Below are positions 11,201 through 22,991 of a stretch of 64,000 nucleotides of DNA, piece by piece. Source of the stretch: Sclerotiophoma versabilis (Eukaryota > Ascomycota > Dothideomycetes > Pleosporales > Didymellaceae); the NCBI GenBank assembly GCA_012274445.1, contig JAAROD010000015.1:1984001-2048000 (forward strand), in the 5' to 3' direction. The position numbers and the translations under genes were made by a program. Position 1 is the first letter of the stretch. Every line of letters starts with the position of its first letter. The notes beneath the pieces are model-generated. The model was not told the DNA's origin and searched no databases. It worked only from the letters and a program-made list of their open reading frames with translations.

Positions 11201-12675
11201 TCACTAACCGCTTCTCGAAAGATATTGATGTTATGGACAACACCCTCACCGACGCCATCCGTATGTACTTCCTCACGCTTGCCATGATCATCTCGGTCTT
11301 CATTTTGATTATCGCCTACTATTACTACTACGCCATCGCCCTCGGACCATTGTTCATCTTCTTCCTGTTCTCAGCCGCCTTCTACAGGTCCTCGGCCCGT
11401 GAAGTGAAGCGACACGAGGCTGTACTACGCAGTACTGTCTTCGCACGCTTCGGTGAGGCTGTCATGGGCACACCTACCATCCGCGCCTATGGCTTGCAGA
11501 ATCAGTTTTCCCGCACCGTACGAGAGGCTATCGATGACATGAACAGCGCCTACTACCTCACCTTTGCTAATCAGCGCTGGCTCAGCACGCGCCTGGACGT
11601 AGTCGGTGTTCTGCTTGTCTTCACCACGGGTGTCCTTGTTGTCACGTCACGATTCAACGTCAATCCCAGTATCGCCGGTCTCGTCCTATCGTACATCCTC
11701 ACCATCGTTCAGATGATTCAATTCACTGTTCGCCAATTAGCTGAAGTGGAAAACAACATGAACTCCACTGAGCGCATCTACCACTACGGTACACAGCTCG
11801 AAGAGGAAGCTCCTCTTCACACCGATGTTCAAGTCCGTCCGACCTGGCCTGAACATGGCGAGATCATCTTTGATAACGTTGAAATGCGCTACCGTGCTGG
11901 CCTGCCGCTGGTGTTGAAGGGGCTGAGCATGCATGTTCGTGCAGGTGAACGCATTGGTGTCGTTGGACGTACGGGAGCGGGTAAGAGTTCGATCATGTCT
12001 GCTCTCTTCCGCCTCCAGGAACTAGCGGCCGGCTCGATTACTATCGATGGTATGGACATTAGCAAGATTGGTCTGCAAGATCTGCGATCGAACTTGGCCA
12101 TTATTCCCCAAGATCCTACCCTCTTCAAGGGAACCGTAAGTGACACTCAGATACCCTTTGAGTAACATGGTGCTAATTTTTCTTTGCAGATTCGAAGCAA
12201 TCTTGACCCATTCCACAAGAAAACCGATCTGGAGTTGTGGTCTGCACTCCGCCAGGCCGACCTGGTGTCGAACGATGCAGAGATGGGCGACAAGACTGGA
12301 CGTATCCACCTCGACTCGGTTGTAGAGGAGGAAGGACTCAACTTTTCTCTGGGACAGCGTCAACTGCTTGCCCTTGCTCGCGCACTTGTTCGCGGATCGC
12401 AGATCATTGTCTGTGACGAAGCAACCTCGAGTGTCGACTTCGAGACAGATCAGAAGATTCAGCAGACGATTGTAGAAGGGTTTGCAGGGAAGACACTACT
12501 CTGCATTGCGCATCGTCTCAAGACCATCATCAACTACGACCGCATTTGCGTCATGGATCAAGGACAGATTGCAGAGCTCGATACGCCCATCAACCTATAT
12601 GATCAGGGTGGTATCTTCAGAGGCATGTGCGAGCGCAGTGGGATCCGGAGGCAGGACTTCTTTGGGAAGAACTAA
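8275..12675 (+). CDS. ABC transporter, ABCC/MRP class (YOR1-like)
   Basis: Exons 8275-12135 and 12190-12675 (1448 aa); the 54-nt intron (gtaagt...tttgcag) interrupts NBD2 in phase 0. It is a full-size plasma- or vacuolar-membrane exporter: TMD1, NBD1, TMD2, NBD2. NBD1 has Walker A GSVGSGKTSL (about 628), signature VSGGQKQRMNIARA and Walker B IVLMDDPLSAVD. NBD2 has Walker A GRTGAGKSSI (about 1230), signature FSLGQRQLLALARA and Walker B IIVCDEATSSVD. TMD1 contains RIPLNFLPLVIGQVIDA, as in yeast Yor1 (oligomycin/multidrug efflux). A charged linker (KHEEEEEELEDE, then Lys/Gln-rich) follows NBD1. Length is close to Yor1 (about 1477 aa). The substrate cannot be read from sequence. No biosynthetic cluster adjoins, so a general detoxifying role is likelier than export of a cluster product. 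Confidence 0.93.
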
Positions 12676-14653
12676 GGACCATGGGTGCGACTGAGGCACA
12701 GGTGCAGGCAGGCAGTGTGCCCTGCAGCCATCACTATCTGTTATCGCGCTACGATGGAGGGGGTCTGAGCATAAAGATACCCGTCACCGGCTTAACCCTG
12801 TACACTAGTAGTGGACACGGTCTGGTTGACGCGCATGGGCATGGCGTTCGTAGCGGGATGTTCTTCCTCCAATACTGGGCTGGCACACGGCCGAAAGCTG
12901 AACACTATAAACTTGTCTTCTTCTTTCATAAGACTTTACTCTCTACAAAAACGCAAGATTTAGATTCCAAGTAAACAGGCTTGTAGAGCATCCGTCTCTC
13001 TATTGGTGTGAATCTTTGAGGGAGGATCTGCTGTGTTGTTGTGGTGCAAGTCTGCGCGGCAAAAAGGCAATCTTGCGGTGTTGCTTTGATCGTTGGTGGT
13101 TTAGTGTGCGGCGAATTCCTTGGGCCAGTATGGCATGTCTAGCGAGGGTCTGTTTCGCATCAGTGGAACCTTAGACCCCAGGATATAGTCGATAACAATT
13201 GCAAATATGGCAAGCTCAAGGCGCAATGTCCGACAGTCAACTCAAAGCTTGGTAGCGTTGAACACGTTCGCTGTCACGGGGGTGTTCAGCTGCTGATATC
13301 GAGGCTACCTCTTCGATAAACCTTCACCAGCCGCAGCGAAGGCTTGAAAGAGCAGCGCAGAACGTGGACGGAGTTAGTGGCTTGGTATCGAAGCACTTCT
13401 GCGCGAATTTTAGGGCGTCCATGATAGCAGCTGGCAGCATCAGGCGCTTAGAGTCGCGATTGCAAGGCTGTTGGGTATGCCAGCGCGGCGGCGCCGACGC
13501 ATGCAGTCGAGACAATGTTCCAGACGTCTGGGACCTTTAAGCAGAAGTCTGGAAGCTCTCCGTGGAGGTCATGTTCGCCTGCGTCTTCTGTCACGACAAG
13601 ACGGGCAGGTCACTTGCCAATCACTCGCGCCGCAAGCTGCTCGAAGTTAAGGCGCCGCCGTGGCTCTCGGCCAGCCTCTCCGCGTGGGCACAATTCTGCT
13701 AGCGCACCCAAGCAATTGGAGCTCTGCACGCTCTAACCGCAACTACGCTCGCCCGGGCTCATGCTTGCGAGCCAAGCTCCAGTCGTTCAGCACGGATTGT
13801 AGGCCAAGCGAGCTTGACTTCTTTGAGTGCGGCGCTGTTCACAACTCGCTCAGGGACGCCGGGACGAGGCCATGGACTGCGTGCAGCTGGGGTCAAGGCT
13901 CTTCTTGGTTCTTGGGGCCATGACAAGCTCTTCACTCCGCGGCAAGGCGGCAGCAGGCCGCGAGAAGAGCGGTGTTTGAAACTGCAGGGACGTTGGCGGC
14001 AGAGAGCGTTGAGAGCGGAGCGCTGCTGCGACAGACAAGGGCAGGCAAGTGAACAATAGCGGCGCAGCCTATCAAGCAAAGGGCCGACCATCGTCACTCT
14101 GCAGGGATTGAACTTCGTTGGGTCTAGCAGTTCGATCGGCCCTCTAGCCTGGAACTCAGCATTCGCTCAGGCCTTCCTACGGCCCTGGGCCTGGAGTTCT
14201 CCCCCAAGCTCATTATCATGGCCTGCGCCCACCAGCTACGCTTCTTTTGCTAACCGTACTGTTCTTCTCCCGCTGCCTCTTGTCGCTCTCTGCTTTTCCC
14301 CCGCAGCAATTGTAGCTGAAGCACGCCGGTCGACCAGCTACCTACAGCCTACCTGTCGTGTTTGCTCCTTCCTTGCAAACGGCACCCTCGTATCCTTCCC
14401 GTGTTGAGCCTTCCGTCTCCTGAGTGAATCTACTTGGAAACCACCACACGGCAGTCGAAACCGAAATACATCACCTGATTCGCGTGTCATTCTTGCTGTA
14501 CACTCCGCTTGGCCACCAGACGTTGCACAACATCACTCCGCCGCATCTGCACTCAGCCGTCGTTGGAAAAGGGTCCTCCTGACAACTTATCCCTGCGTAC
14601 AGAGCAACTGCAAACACTGTCCCTTGTCATCAACCACTCCTTCCCACACCGCA
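12676..14653. other. Intergenic region, about 2 kb
   Basis: No gene supported. Several open frames of 60-112 codons overlap on both strands without any domain. The last 400 bp are pyrimidine-rich, as in fungal promoters, and lead to the ATG at 14654. Confidence 0.6.
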
Positions 14654-15256
14654 ATGGCAACAAACAACGAAAAGGAGCCCGTCACCTTTGGCGTCACCAT
14701 TGAAGCCAAGACCGATATCCCCAAGTCAGCACCGTCGCCCGCACCCATGCTCCCGCCCTCCAACGCGTCGACCATGACGACAGCCACGGCAGACGCCGCC
14801 ACAAAAGAGATGGCCATTGACTCGTCCAACCCTTACTCGGCCTTCTACAAGCACCCAGATGCTCGTCGCTCCTTGGACAATGTCAGCGCCCCACAGAGCA
14901 AGACGCATCTCGAGATCAGCACATTCGAGCGCGATCTCGAAGCCGGCGTCCCACTATCAGCCGCTACCACACAGCAACAGCCCAAGCTCTCGGTTGACGG
15001 CCGTGTCAGAGAGGTCAAGGAGTGCACAATGTGGCCGTCAAGGCAAGCTGTGCTCGAGAAGCGAAAGGACCACAAGCGCAAGAGGGGTTGCAACCTCTTC
15101 CAGGGCTTGACAAGCAAGCAGAGGTTATGGATCAAGATAATCATCGCTCTCCTTGTCATAGGTGCTGCCGTTGGTCTTGGTGTAGGCATCTCGCGAGCTG
15201 TCGGCGGTGGTGTATGGGCCGGCGATGGCAAGAGCAAGGCGATTCCCCACAACTGA
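14654..15256 (+). CDS. Small single-pass membrane protein, function unknown
   Basis: Intronless, 200 aa. I chose the ATG at 14654 (context CGCAATGGC) over an in-frame ATG ten codons upstream at 14624, which has a weaker context. Residues 1-150 are hydrophilic, Ala/Thr/Ser/Pro-rich and probably disordered. A basic patch (EKRKDHKRKRG) and CNLFQGLTSKQRLW then precede one hydrophobic segment (about 158-180, IKIIIALLVIGAAVGLGVG), followed by a short tail. The basic-then-hydrophobic order suggests the long N-terminus faces the cytosol. I recall similar Lys/Arg-CNLF-TM-GGGVW proteins in other Pezizomycotina but know no function. It stands alone between two long intergenic regions. Confidence 0.7.
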   Translation: MATNNEKEPVTFGVTIEAKTDIPKSAPSPAPMLPPSNASTMTTATADAATKEMAIDSSNPYSAFYKHPDARRSLDNVSAPQSKTHLEISTFERDLEAGVPLSAATTQQQPKLSVDGRVREVKECTMWPSRQAVLEKRKDHKRKRGCNLFQGLTSKQRLWIKIIIALLVIGAAVGLGVGISRAVGGGVWAGDGKSKAIPHN

Positions 15257-16624
15257 GCTCTCCATGGGCTCCGCTAGCAACAGCACTGTCACAGGTTCGT
15301 TGTTCTGTATTGCATACACCTGAGACCACAGCTAACACCCGCTAGAGTCACTCAGAACATGTTTTGAGCATGACCATCGACCCCGACTATGCGCGTACTT
15401 TGTTCGACATCATTACGATATCCCCTTTCTACTGTTTATTGCTTGTACCTAATGTACATATTTCTGTCTCGCTTCTGTCGATAGCTGAACGGGACACATC
15501 TGGGTCACGGCGCACAGGGCGCACTCTACTGGGCATAACAATGCATTTGGGCAAGGACGGAGGAGCTTGGTGTTTACGAGGAGTTTTCCTACAGGTGCGG
15601 CAGATCCGCAGCAGAGCAACAACGCACGAGAAGACCGAACAATCGAACATCGCCTTTGCTGCTACAGCAAGGCTGAACTCCAACCTCTTGCAGCGTGCGT
15701 AATCCTGGCGCTGCGCTGTTGCTCCTGCACGTCATTGTGAACACAGCCGTGGTACGACCTCAACAGTTTCACTAGACTAACCCCACTCATTATGGCATGT
15801 CAGGCGCGCACGGTAGATTCCAATGGTATTGGGGACCCCGTCTGCAACAAAGCACCGTTCTGACGTGCCTGTGGCTAATGCGAAACGCGGATATTAAACG
15901 TTGAAGTGAACGCGCACTTCACCTGTCCTTCGATAAGCCCTAACCGCGCAAATACGGCCGCGGCCCATAGCTCACATTCTGCCGCACGGCCAATCAAAAG
16001 TGAGGGCAAACTCTGAAAGCGTTGTCAAAATGATCTGATCATCACAATGAAAAGGAACCGAATTAGGGAAATTGTGCTGGTCCCTGCATGATCGGAAATA
16101 TTAGGTATGGGTTCGTTTGGAGTCCGGAGAGGCGCAGCACCAAATATTGCCATGTGGGGAACCCGAATACGCAGCGTATCCACTCGTATACTTGTACGCT
16201 TACGGTTCTGTTTGTTTGAGCGTCTTTCGGCATGGTACGTGCCGGTTGTGATAGGGTTTGCGTTGATGGGGGATTGAGGAATGCTGGCGTGGCGATCGCG
16301 CACCCCAGATATCAAGCACATAGTCTTGCTATGTAGTCCCTCGTATCGCAGGGGGGAACGTCATCTTTGGAGATTTCGGTGGCATGCAAGTTCGCTAAAC
16401 AACACTGCTGTTGGCATTAGGAGATGAACGGCTGCAGTATGTTTTGTTGTTGGCCAGTTGCCGAACACTCGCTGAGGCTATCACTTCTAGAAGGTCTGAG
16501 TATTGTGATCTTGTAACCCGTGCTCCTTGGATTATGAGAGTCAGCCTACGCGTTCCAGTAAAGTACCGAAACTAGTCACTGCTTGCTATACAGGGAGCCA
16601 ATTTCCACAGTCAGCATCTCGAGA
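15257..16624. other. Intergenic region, about 1.4 kb
   Basis: Nothing recognised. Two open frames (15364-15702 plus, 16025-16321 minus) have no domain, no introns and no coding-like composition. It is bounded by two 3' ends, so it should carry the terminators of both neighbours. Confidence 0.55.
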
Positions 16625-18675
16625 TTACATCTCTCTCACCTCCGGCCCTTCCACATGCCTAGCGGACAGCGAGTAGCGTTCGTATCCAGGGAGGAACCCC
16701 CATTGCACCTTCGCTAAATGAGGATCGACCTCGTCGGGAGCGGGGTGACATGCTGCGCTGATAACCAGACTGCAGTTCTCAGCAGGTGGAAGTCGTGCTT
16801 TGAAGTGTCGAACTCCGATGCTCAGGACTGCAGTGCCGACGACCAACAGTGCTGCGCAAAAAGCCACGAAACTCAGGACCGAAACTCCTGATGCTGATTT
16901 GTCAATCCATCGTATACTGCCGTCCGGATTGGTCCCGTTGAAGTACCGGCCTCGGATTGGGAAGAAGCTCTGCGACAACGTCCAGTGAAGGATGATGCTA
17001 GCGAGTATGAGCGGAACGGACCACCGATACGGAAGTTGTAGGAAGTAGGTACTGCGTTGTTCGCCGCTGGGTTCGGTGACGCGCAGACCTTTGGCGAAGG
17101 CGCCTAGGTTGTTCCACTCTGCCATGCCTGCCATGAAGGTGCATATGGTGTTTACATTCAGATAGAACAGCGAGAGGAATAGCTGTGGCATGTTGCAGAG
17201 CCATGAGTTCCAGAGAATGCCGCTTGTGGTCGACTCGGCGGATCCAAACGAAAGTGTGCCGCTGGATGCTGTCCCCCATTGCCAGATGTTGTTGTCAGTG
17301 TAGTTGGCCCTTGCTACTAGGACGATGAGAACGATGACTAGGCACAAGCCTCTGGGTTGTGTTAGTCTTTGCTACGCCCAAGGACAATAGTGTAGCCTTA
17401 CGTTATGCCGGTAGACCAGGCTTTGTCACGGCTGAGAGACGAACAGTAACGCCGCGATCGAGGCTTCCAAACCTGACGCTCGGGCTCTAGAGCTCGTGGG
17501 CTCGCCATGCTAATCAGAATCTGATCCTTGTAGAGTAAACTCCTACCCTCCGTCTGGACGTCCGGCCACTCCAAGTATGAGGCTGCAGCATCTCCCAGAG
17601 TCACAATATACTCCGAGTCATCCGAGATCAGAACTATCAGCATGACGGAAAGCTTGATGAGATTAGAGGCGATGACGATACTCATGAAGACAAGACTGAT
17701 TTGTATGCGACTGTTTTCGTTGCTGTTGGCCGGCGCGTCGACGACAGAAATCTTGAAGATCGAAGCATTGTAACTGGCAAGCGTGAGTTGTGAGCCGGAA
17801 GTCCCAGCTTAAGAAACTCAGACTTACAACAGATGCAGCGGAATAGAAGATGTAGCCAGTACCAAGCATAGTGCAAGCCGCTGCCGAGGCATTATCCGTA
17901 TGTTGCGTAAACTGAGGAGGCCAACTTCGAGCCATTTCCCGTTCGCATGTGTCCTGTCGAGTTCATCTCGGGTAGGTGAATTCAATACCTGCATCGTGTA
18001 GTTGCTTGCTGACAGAAGCCCTGTGCTGAGCACATTGACAGCTAGGTGGCATACGGTATTCCATCTGGCCACTGTACTCTCCTTGCCAATCATCAAGGTG
18101 CCGATGTTGCCTTTGCCGAAATCATCTCCGCCGCCAGCACCAGCGGCAATGAGAATCAGAGCGAAGTTGAAGACGAGGACAAATGCAGAAAGACAGCATC
18201 CAAGAAAGACTCCCATTCGCCAGCCGTGGAGATCCCAGTAGTGCATTCGATCCTTGGAAGTTTGCTCTTCTTGTGTTGGGATCGATTTGAGCAAGGTTGG
18301 TCTCCGCCTCGAGCTCTTAAACATGCTGAGCCACTTGTTTGGCCTGTCGGGGCTGATATCGGTCCCATACAACATCTCCACAGGTGTCACATCGTGCACA
18401 CTGAATCTCCATCAGCCAACCACACTGACGATGGAAATGCCAAAGCCACAGACTTACTATGTGCCATGAGATTTATCTACAAACAGATTTTTCGTGTCAT
18501 CTTGGCTATTTCTCAGATGGGGAGAATAGTCTTCTTGATATCCATGATGAGCCTCCTCAATAACCATGCTCCTCATCTGGATGATCTCATACTTTGGGAA
18601 CATGGCGTCTGTAATTATTTCGGTCTCCCCGTGGATTCCAGTTAATCTAACGCCCGACGACCGGAGCGTTATCAA
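16625..18675 (-). CDS. DUF6536-type polytopic membrane protein
   Basis: Exons, minus strand: 18675-18458, 18400-17828, 17773-17402 and 17351-16625 (629 aa). The introns (57, 54 and 50 nt) have gtaagt/gtaagg donors and cag acceptors and keep the frame. After a hydrophilic N-terminus comes the family core: WDLHGWRMGVFLGC, a first hydrophobic segment with N/F residues, NVLSTGLLSASNYTMQVLNSPTRDELDRTHANGKW split by short loops, and SSIPLHLFYNASIF at the exon 2/3 junction. Four or five more hydrophobic segments follow (VIASNLIKLSVMLIVL, CLVIVLIVLVARA, LFLSLFYLNVNTIC, VPLILASIILHW, SVLSFVAFCAALLVVG). These are DUF6536 features as I know the family; its function is unknown. The exact N-terminus is the least certain part: ATGs at 18675 and 18600 are both possible. 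Confidence 0.8.
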
Positions 18676-19188
18676 CTGTAAGTTGTATATCGCAAGTCAC
18701 AGAGAATCCGGCTGAAGTCTTGCGTTGTATCTTGGTGATAGGAGTTGATGACAAGCATTGATTGCTTCCGGGTGTCAAAAGGAGGAGATAAGAGAAACGA
18801 TTGTTGTTCGCAAGGTGTCAATAGTTCCACGAGGCTGAGATGTTTCATACTTGGCATGCTGACTTGCATGGTTGGGGCAGTGCTTGAGCGTGCATCTTAC
18901 TGGATCCCGCCTCTTAGATCATATGAAGTGGCGTCAGTGGCTGCTATGTGCCTAGCAAGGTCGGTCTTGAAAGGAGTGAACTGTCTGTAGTGAAGTGTAC
19001 AGAAGCTCTTGACAAGAATGTGTGTCAAGGATTGATAGTGAGCAAATATAGTATTGCATTAGTGATGTGTACGTTCGGCTGTTTCCGACTCGCAGTAGAC
19101 ACAAACATATCAGACTTTATCAGAACATCGAATCTCAGAATGCCAACATATGCAGCTCTATGTGTACAGGCCCAACATACAACACTCA
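18676..19188. other. Upstream region of the DUF6536 gene
   Basis: 513 bp between the DUF6536 start and the lipase stop codon, both on the minus strand. No gene or clear motif seen. Confidence 0.55.
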
Positions 19189-20428
19189 TTACAGTTCATT
19201 GATCTCTGGTGCGTCGTCATTGTCGTCATCGTCGTCAGTGCTATGCTTGGGAAACTTTCTGTACCAGTCCTTTGGATTGCCGCCAGGAATACAGAGCCCC
19301 AGACGCCAGAAGTAGTCTCTGTGAGCAAAAAATAGCTGCCAGAACTTGAAGCGTGTAGGTACAGCCCAAGCAGGGCGATCATCATCACTACCTTGGATGC
19401 AGCGGGGATCTTCGTCACCTTCGCAGTAGTGTACGTCGGCTAGGGAAAATGGCAGGCTCGGTTCGGAGATGAAAACTTCCTCGCTGTGCATGGAGTAGCC
19501 CCATTCTTCCAGGGGTAGCAAGGGTACTGGATCACCAGCATGGGTAACACGGTGGAAGCTGTTGGACTCGTGGTCTCCTGTAACGTTGAAGCGGTCGTCG
19601 ATGTAAGCATTGAAGTTCTTGTTCCCAAGCCGTGGTTCGCCAAAGGTAGTCACGCGAGGGTTCCAGCCACGAGCCTTGAAGTCCAGACCAGCCAAAGTGG
19701 CGACTGCACCACCTAGCGAATGTCCCACGAGCACCAGCCGATAGCCTGGGTACTTTTCCAGGGCCTCAGATACGTGCGGAAGGACAACTTTGCGTGTGTT
19801 CAGCCAGGAGGTGTAGAAGCCGGTGTGCACGGTGCAGTTTGTGCATTCTGGCGGGTCTGCAGGCGGTGGGTCTCCGTCGGATGGGGTGGAAGAGTGGATG
19901 TGAGGGGCGAGAAAGTCGGAGGTGGATCCATCATGGTCGTCGCCGGGGTAGGGCACGTATTCTTGAGGGATGGTCGAGAGGTCCGCAATGGTATTGGCGA
20001 CTGAGTAGGTGCCGCGAAAGGCGAGGATGAGTCGTGGGTTCTCAGGCGAGTGCGACAGGGCGATGTAGCCGCACGAGTCAGACAGAAAGGGACCTGTGTT
20101 CCATGCCTGCGGTGGTCAACATGGGGTCAGCAATGGAGGACTGGATTCGGCGACGCACTGTGACCAGCTCGAAGCTCTCAAAGTCGCGATCTGAGCAGCG
20201 GCTGGCACATTGGAAGGGCTTCTGGATGCCCAGGCCGGCCGTGCCAACGCAGTAGGAGATGTCGACTATGCGCGCGAGCTCCTCGAGCTCCCAGAAGAGC
20301 TTCTGCGAGACCAGCGTGTCGTTGGTGGGGTGGCGGGCGAGTGGCTGCTGCGTTGCACCGCCATGGCTGCCAGCAGCGGCGGCGAGGACAACAAGACAGC
20401 GCAGGATGAGGCCGGAGACGGTGGCCAT
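19189..20428 (-). CDS. Secreted triacylglycerol lipase, class 3
   Basis: Exons, minus strand: 20428-20159 and 20106-19189 (395 aa). The 52-nt intron has a gtgcgt donor, a gctgac branch point and a gcag acceptor. Residues 1-20 (MATVSGLILRCLVVLAAAAG) are a signal peptide. The mature enzyme shows the class-3 fold: SDSCGYIALSHSPEN and LILAFRGTYSVANTIAD (oxyanion region), then the nucleophile elbow LVLVGHSLGGAVATLAG with Ser220. FGEPRLGNKNFNAYI follows, the catalytic Asp lies in HAGDPVPLLP, and the probable catalytic His is in ADVHYCEGD. These match fungal lipases of the Thermomyces type, which hydrolyse acylglycerols outside the cell. The tail ends with a run of Asp (STDDDDDNDD), which is unusual. 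It is divergent from the membrane protein at 20858, 429 bp apart. Confidence 0.9.
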
Positions 20429-20857
20429 GGAGTGTCTCTCTCACATGTTCCTCGGAGCCGGGCTGTTCTGATTGCAGTGGAGCGAGAGTGAGGTCAGAGC
20501 ACGATGCATCCGGGCATGATCAGGTGTGCGACTGGGGTTGCAGCCATTCCCAATGCGCGCCGGCGGGTGGCTTGCTGGGCGCCAAGTTTAGAAAGATCAG
20601 CGGCGACGTCATAGTCGGCGCCAGCAGACCCCGAAACACGATGAGTTCATCAGCCAAAACCGCTGCACCCTGCTTACATTTTTCTCCAGAAACACCGCGG
20701 CCGCACACACGCCGCCCGCCATCCGACGACATCCGCCTACCGCCAGACGAAGACACGCCCGCTTTCCTTGAAGACCGCCTGCTTCCCCCAGACCGCACAC
20801 ACACCCGTCGCTGCCCACACCACCACCACCACCACCACCACCACCACAACAGCCACC
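20429..20857. promoter_or_regulatory. Bidirectional region between lipase and membrane-protein gene
   Basis: 429 bp between two divergent start codons. It is C-rich on the plus strand and ends with a CAC/ACC repeat directly before the plus-strand ATG. No specific regulator site recognised. Confidence 0.5.
20818..20847. repeat. Trinucleotide (CAC)n repeat in 5' leader
   Basis: An almost pure 30-bp cac repeat ends 10 bp before the ATG at 20858, so it probably lies in the 5' UTR of that gene. Confidence 0.85.
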
Positions 20858-22047
20858 ATGGCCACCGAGCAGCCGTCTACCGAGCCGTTACGGCCGTCGG
20901 CGCCTGAGATGACAGAGCCCTCGCGGCCCGCGGCGGCGCACACAGCAGACGCTTCCCTCCGTGTTCCGGACGTCGACGGCGTGGGCGAGGCAAACAGCAG
21001 CACAACAGCCGTCAACGCCAGTGCGACCCCCAGCAGACCCGTCACGCCAAATGCCCACAACCCCCTCAATGCCAGATTCCCCCACACTCAAGTCTTGTAC
21101 GATGACCCCGACTTCAGGCGCCCTCCGCCGCTCAAGTACTCGTTGCGCACGCGCAAGAAGGCCATCTTCTGGTTCTGGACCCTCATCATCCTCGACTGCA
21201 TCTTCATGCCCATTGGCCTGTACTTTGGCATGTGGTATGGCCTCACTCGAGACCAGCTCTCTGCCAATGCCGTTTTCAGTATCAGTACTGCATTGCTGGG
21301 CACCGTCTCCATTGTCGAGTACTTCATCCGCTTCCATCGACTGTGGAAGGTGGACTCCAAGTGCAGGGTCATTGGTGCTAAGCGCGCATACGTGAGTATT
21401 CGCCGACCGTGTCCGAAGCCCTTCAGCTAACAGAATGCAGCTCGATTGGTTCCACTGGAACCTGTCTTTTGCGTGGTTCTTCATCATGATCGAACTCATC
21501 GCCGGAACATGTCCCCACGACCCTCCGATCCGTGTCCTCGCCATGCCAGCAGCCACCATGCTGTTCGCCATTGGCTTCCAGCTGCTGTTCCTCGACATCC
21601 TCCGACTCCGCGGCATTCCCGCCCCATGCCGTATCTCTTCGCTTCCCAAGGGCGCCCCTCTGCGACCTGGTATCTACGCCTACATTGAGGATATTTGTGC
21701 TGTCGATGGATCAGGAGGTACCGAGTTCAGACAGCGACTCAACTTGCGCTACCAGGCTAGCAAGGCCTTCCGCGAGATGCTGCACCGCCTGACGCTGTTT
21801 TGGGCTATCGGTGCTATTGTTTGCGCCGCCGGCACCACTGCCATCATCTTCACCATTCAGCGAGATGCTGCTTACGTTGTATGTTTCCAACCCTTCCTCC
21901 GCACCAATGCAAACTAATCAAACTTAGGTTGGCTGGATCCTCCCTTTCCTCTGGGCCGGTATCTGGGCCGCAATCACCATTCCCTGGGTCCAGCGTGACC
22001 TTGAGAAGGAATACAATGACTGGACCGAGGCCAAGTGGAAGGCCTAA
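20858..22047 (+). CDS. Conserved fungal polytopic membrane protein, unknown function
   Basis: Exons 20858-21391, 21441-21878 and 21928-22047 (363 aa); introns are 49 nt each, with gtgagt/gtatgt donors and cag/tag acceptors, phase 0. The start has an ideal context (GCCACCATGG). Residues 1-90 are hydrophilic and Pro/Ser/Thr-rich. The rest has about six hydrophobic segments, among them AIFWFWTLIILDCIFMPIGL, AVFSISTALLGTVSIVEYFI, NLSFAWFFIMIELIAG, MLFAIGFQLLFLDIL, LFWAIGAIVCAAGTTAII and ILPFLWAGIWAAITI. A loop CRISSLPKGAPLRPGIYAYI with an acidic EDICAVDGSGG lies between segments. I know this as a Pezizomycotina membrane protein without assigned function and see no transporter signature. Exons and frame are well supported; the role is open. 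Confidence 0.82.
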
Positions 22048-22991
22048 ACTAGTTGTATTTTTTCTTTGTATTACTACTATATACTGTGTATTAGGTACTC
22101 ATGGCGACGGCGCTGGCGTTTGGTTTTGAAGAACATGACGGGATATTATGATACCACGGTTGCTAAGACTGTCTTTGAATGCACTGCTTTCCAATCTTCC
22201 ACCCAATTTCACATGGTGCCAAAGTTGATTTTCACCGTGTAGTCTGCAAATGTACCACGCGTCCGCCGTCGATCCCTGACATCACGATGATACCACCTGC
22301 AACCCCCCAATTGCGCAGATCATCACCAGCAACCATCCCCGTCTCCTGTCAGCCGTGCAAAATTCAGGATTTTGAAGCTCGACAAAGCGCGGCGCCAATA
22401 CCTTGGACCATGTCATGCAAAAGGCTTGTCTTGAGTCGCGACGCCTGCTGGTGGAAAGGGGGTTTTGATTCGCAGTGGGGTTTGATTCGCAGTGGAGTTT
22501 GGCGCGGTACGGTGTGGGTCCTGGCAGGCGAGGTGACCCCGTAGCCGTTCTCGATGGGCTTGCGACCTCCACTTTGGCATTCTAGTATTCTAGTATTGTA
22601 ACATTCAAGCATTCAAGCATTCAAGCATTCAAGCATTCAAGCATTCAAGCATTCAAGCACAAGCTCGAGGTTCAGTCACGGAGCAGAGCTGCCAACACCT
22701 GAATGATACCTACAGGGCACGCTGTGCTTCGCTGATTGAATTGTACATTCGAGCGTTAGAGGAGAAAAAAAAACTCCTGTTACGAATTCAATGTACATCA
22801 GTAAAGTGGGTTTTTTCATTACTGTTGTCCGTCCTTCCCATCGACCGTAGAAGTAAGTAGTCGTGGATCAGCAATGTCTGCCATGTCTACAGTCTTCAAT
22901 GACCGTTGTCGGCTCTTCTCATACACTATGATAAGGATGATATGATCCCTCTACTCCATTCAGCCCCGATGCACAACCGCACTGACGCCAA
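22048..22991. other. Convergent 3' region with direct and tandem repeats
   Basis: 944 bp between two converging genes. It holds a duplicated 15-mer (tttgattcgcagtgg at 22464-22478 and 22481-22495), an octamer minisatellite, and A/T runs near 22764-22815 that could be polyadenylation regions. No gene is supported. Confidence 0.6.
22603..22658. repeat. Minisatellite (ATTCAAGC)7
   Basis: Seven perfect head-to-tail copies of the octamer attcaagc, preceded by two copies of attctagt-like sequence. It is likely to vary in copy number between strains. Confidence 0.95.

Noticed and set aside
8275..12675. Secondary-metabolite cluster around the ABC transporter or the oxygenase at 51478
   Set aside because: No polyketide synthase, peptide synthetase, terpene synthase or P450 gene is present in the window; the neighbours are housekeeping genes.
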